Source of the DNA: Chloroflexia bacterium
GTDB lineage: Bacteria; Chloroflexota; Chloroflexia; Thermomicrobiales; JALYUS01
Reading direction: 5' to 3'
Assembly: GCA_025924435.1 (NCBI GenBank)
Contig: JAICIL010000253.1
Coordinates: 1-6,618, forward strand
DNA: 6,618 nt
Under the pieces are notes generated by a model. That model did not search any database and was not told where the DNA came from. It was given only the letters and a program-made list of their open reading frames with translations. Below are positions 6,426 through 6,618 of this stretch, in pieces. A program made the translations under genes and the position numbers. Position 1 is the first letter of the stretch. Every line of letters starts with the position of its first letter.

Positions 6426-6454
6426 ATTGTCCGTGCCCGCGCGCGCCCCGTCAA
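6426..6454 (-). promoter_or_regulatory. Candidate sigma-70 promoter of gcvT-gcvH-gcvPA
   Basis: On the minus strand TTGACG (6454-6449, 5 of 6 to the -35 consensus) is followed after 17 bases by GACAAT (6431-6426, 4 of 6 to the -10 consensus). A start near 6419 would leave a leader of about 62 bases before the gcvT GTG, holding the GGAG ribosome binding site. Spacing and position are good, but the assignment rests on motif matching only. Confidence 0.5.
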
Positions 6455-6522
6455 GATCGGGAATCGCGGTAGAATAGGGGGCGTACCGTGGTGGACGAAG
6501 CCACAATGCGGGTGCACGAACA

Positions 6523-6618
6523 GTGGCGATCTCGCAGGCAGGCTCCGAGCACGCGGTCACTCGGCGGATCGCTCGTTGTCTGTATCCTGCCATCGCCGTG
6601 CGGCGTACCGTGGGAGCG
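6523..6618 (+). CDS. Possible start of a divergent plus-strand gene (cut by window edge)
   Basis: From the GTG at 6523 the plus strand is open for 32 codons to the edge (AISQAGSEHAVTRRIARCLY and onward). A second frame from GTG 6488 or ATG 6506 is also open, with nearly the same third-position GC (about 72 percent), so the reading frame cannot be decided. A TAGAAT box at 6470-6475 (5 of 6 to the -10 consensus) lies at a suitable distance but has no -35 at 15-19 bases. No clear ribosome binding site is seen. I do not recognise the protein. Confidence 0.2.
   Translation, partial: MAISQAGSEHAVTRRIARCLYPAIAVRRTVGA

Noticed and set aside
5299..6477. 392-codon plus-strand open frame opposite gcvT
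   Set aside because: Antisense shadow of gcvT, Arg/His/Asp-rich, no recognisable domain.

Overview
The window is high-GC bacterial chromosome in which all six confidently called genes lie on the minus strand. Read in the direction of transcription (right to left) the order is gcvT, gcvH, gcvPA, der, plsY, then an LLM-class (luciferase-like) oxidoreductase. The glycine dehydrogenase is of the split (PA/PB) type, der and plsY overlap by ATGA, and PlsY carries a GSGKTGATN variant of its first motif. Together with the base composition this points, by recollection of similar proteins rather than by a search, to Chloroflexota, perhaps a Thermomicrobia/Sphaerobacter relative. That placement is an inference.

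Right part (about 3384-6618): a glycine cleavage operon. A plausible sigma-70-type promoter (TTGACG, 17 bp, GACAAT) precedes gcvT, which starts with GTG. GcvT ends one base before GcvH begins. An 82-base spacer follows gcvH; it holds a perfect 23-bp inverted repeat built from heptamers, and then comes gcvPA. GcvT, GcvH and GcvPA supply the aminomethyltransferase, the lipoyl carrier and half of the decarboxylase. The other half, gcvPB, which carries the PLP lysine, is not next to gcvPA and is not in the window.

Middle (1301-3383): a two-gene unit, der (double-domain GTPase for 50S ribosome assembly, TTG start) and plsY (membrane acyl-phosphate:glycerol-3-phosphate acyltransferase), with an ATGA stop/start overlap. 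An extended -10 promoter whose -35 overlaps the end of gcvPA suggests this unit has its own transcription start.

Left part (1-1300): a 214-base spacer with a candidate promoter, then an LLM-class flavin/F420-dependent oxidoreductase gene with an excellent ribosome binding site. The last 219 bases at the left edge hold a small bipartite hairpin just after that gene and possibly the first codons of another minus-strand gene. The far right edge (6458-6618) holds only weak signs of a divergent plus-strand gene.

Most of the window is ordinary housekeeping sequence. I see no defence system, mobile element, CRISPR array, tRNA or rRNA. The feature that most deserves attention is the heptamer-built hairpin inside the glycine cleavage operon.
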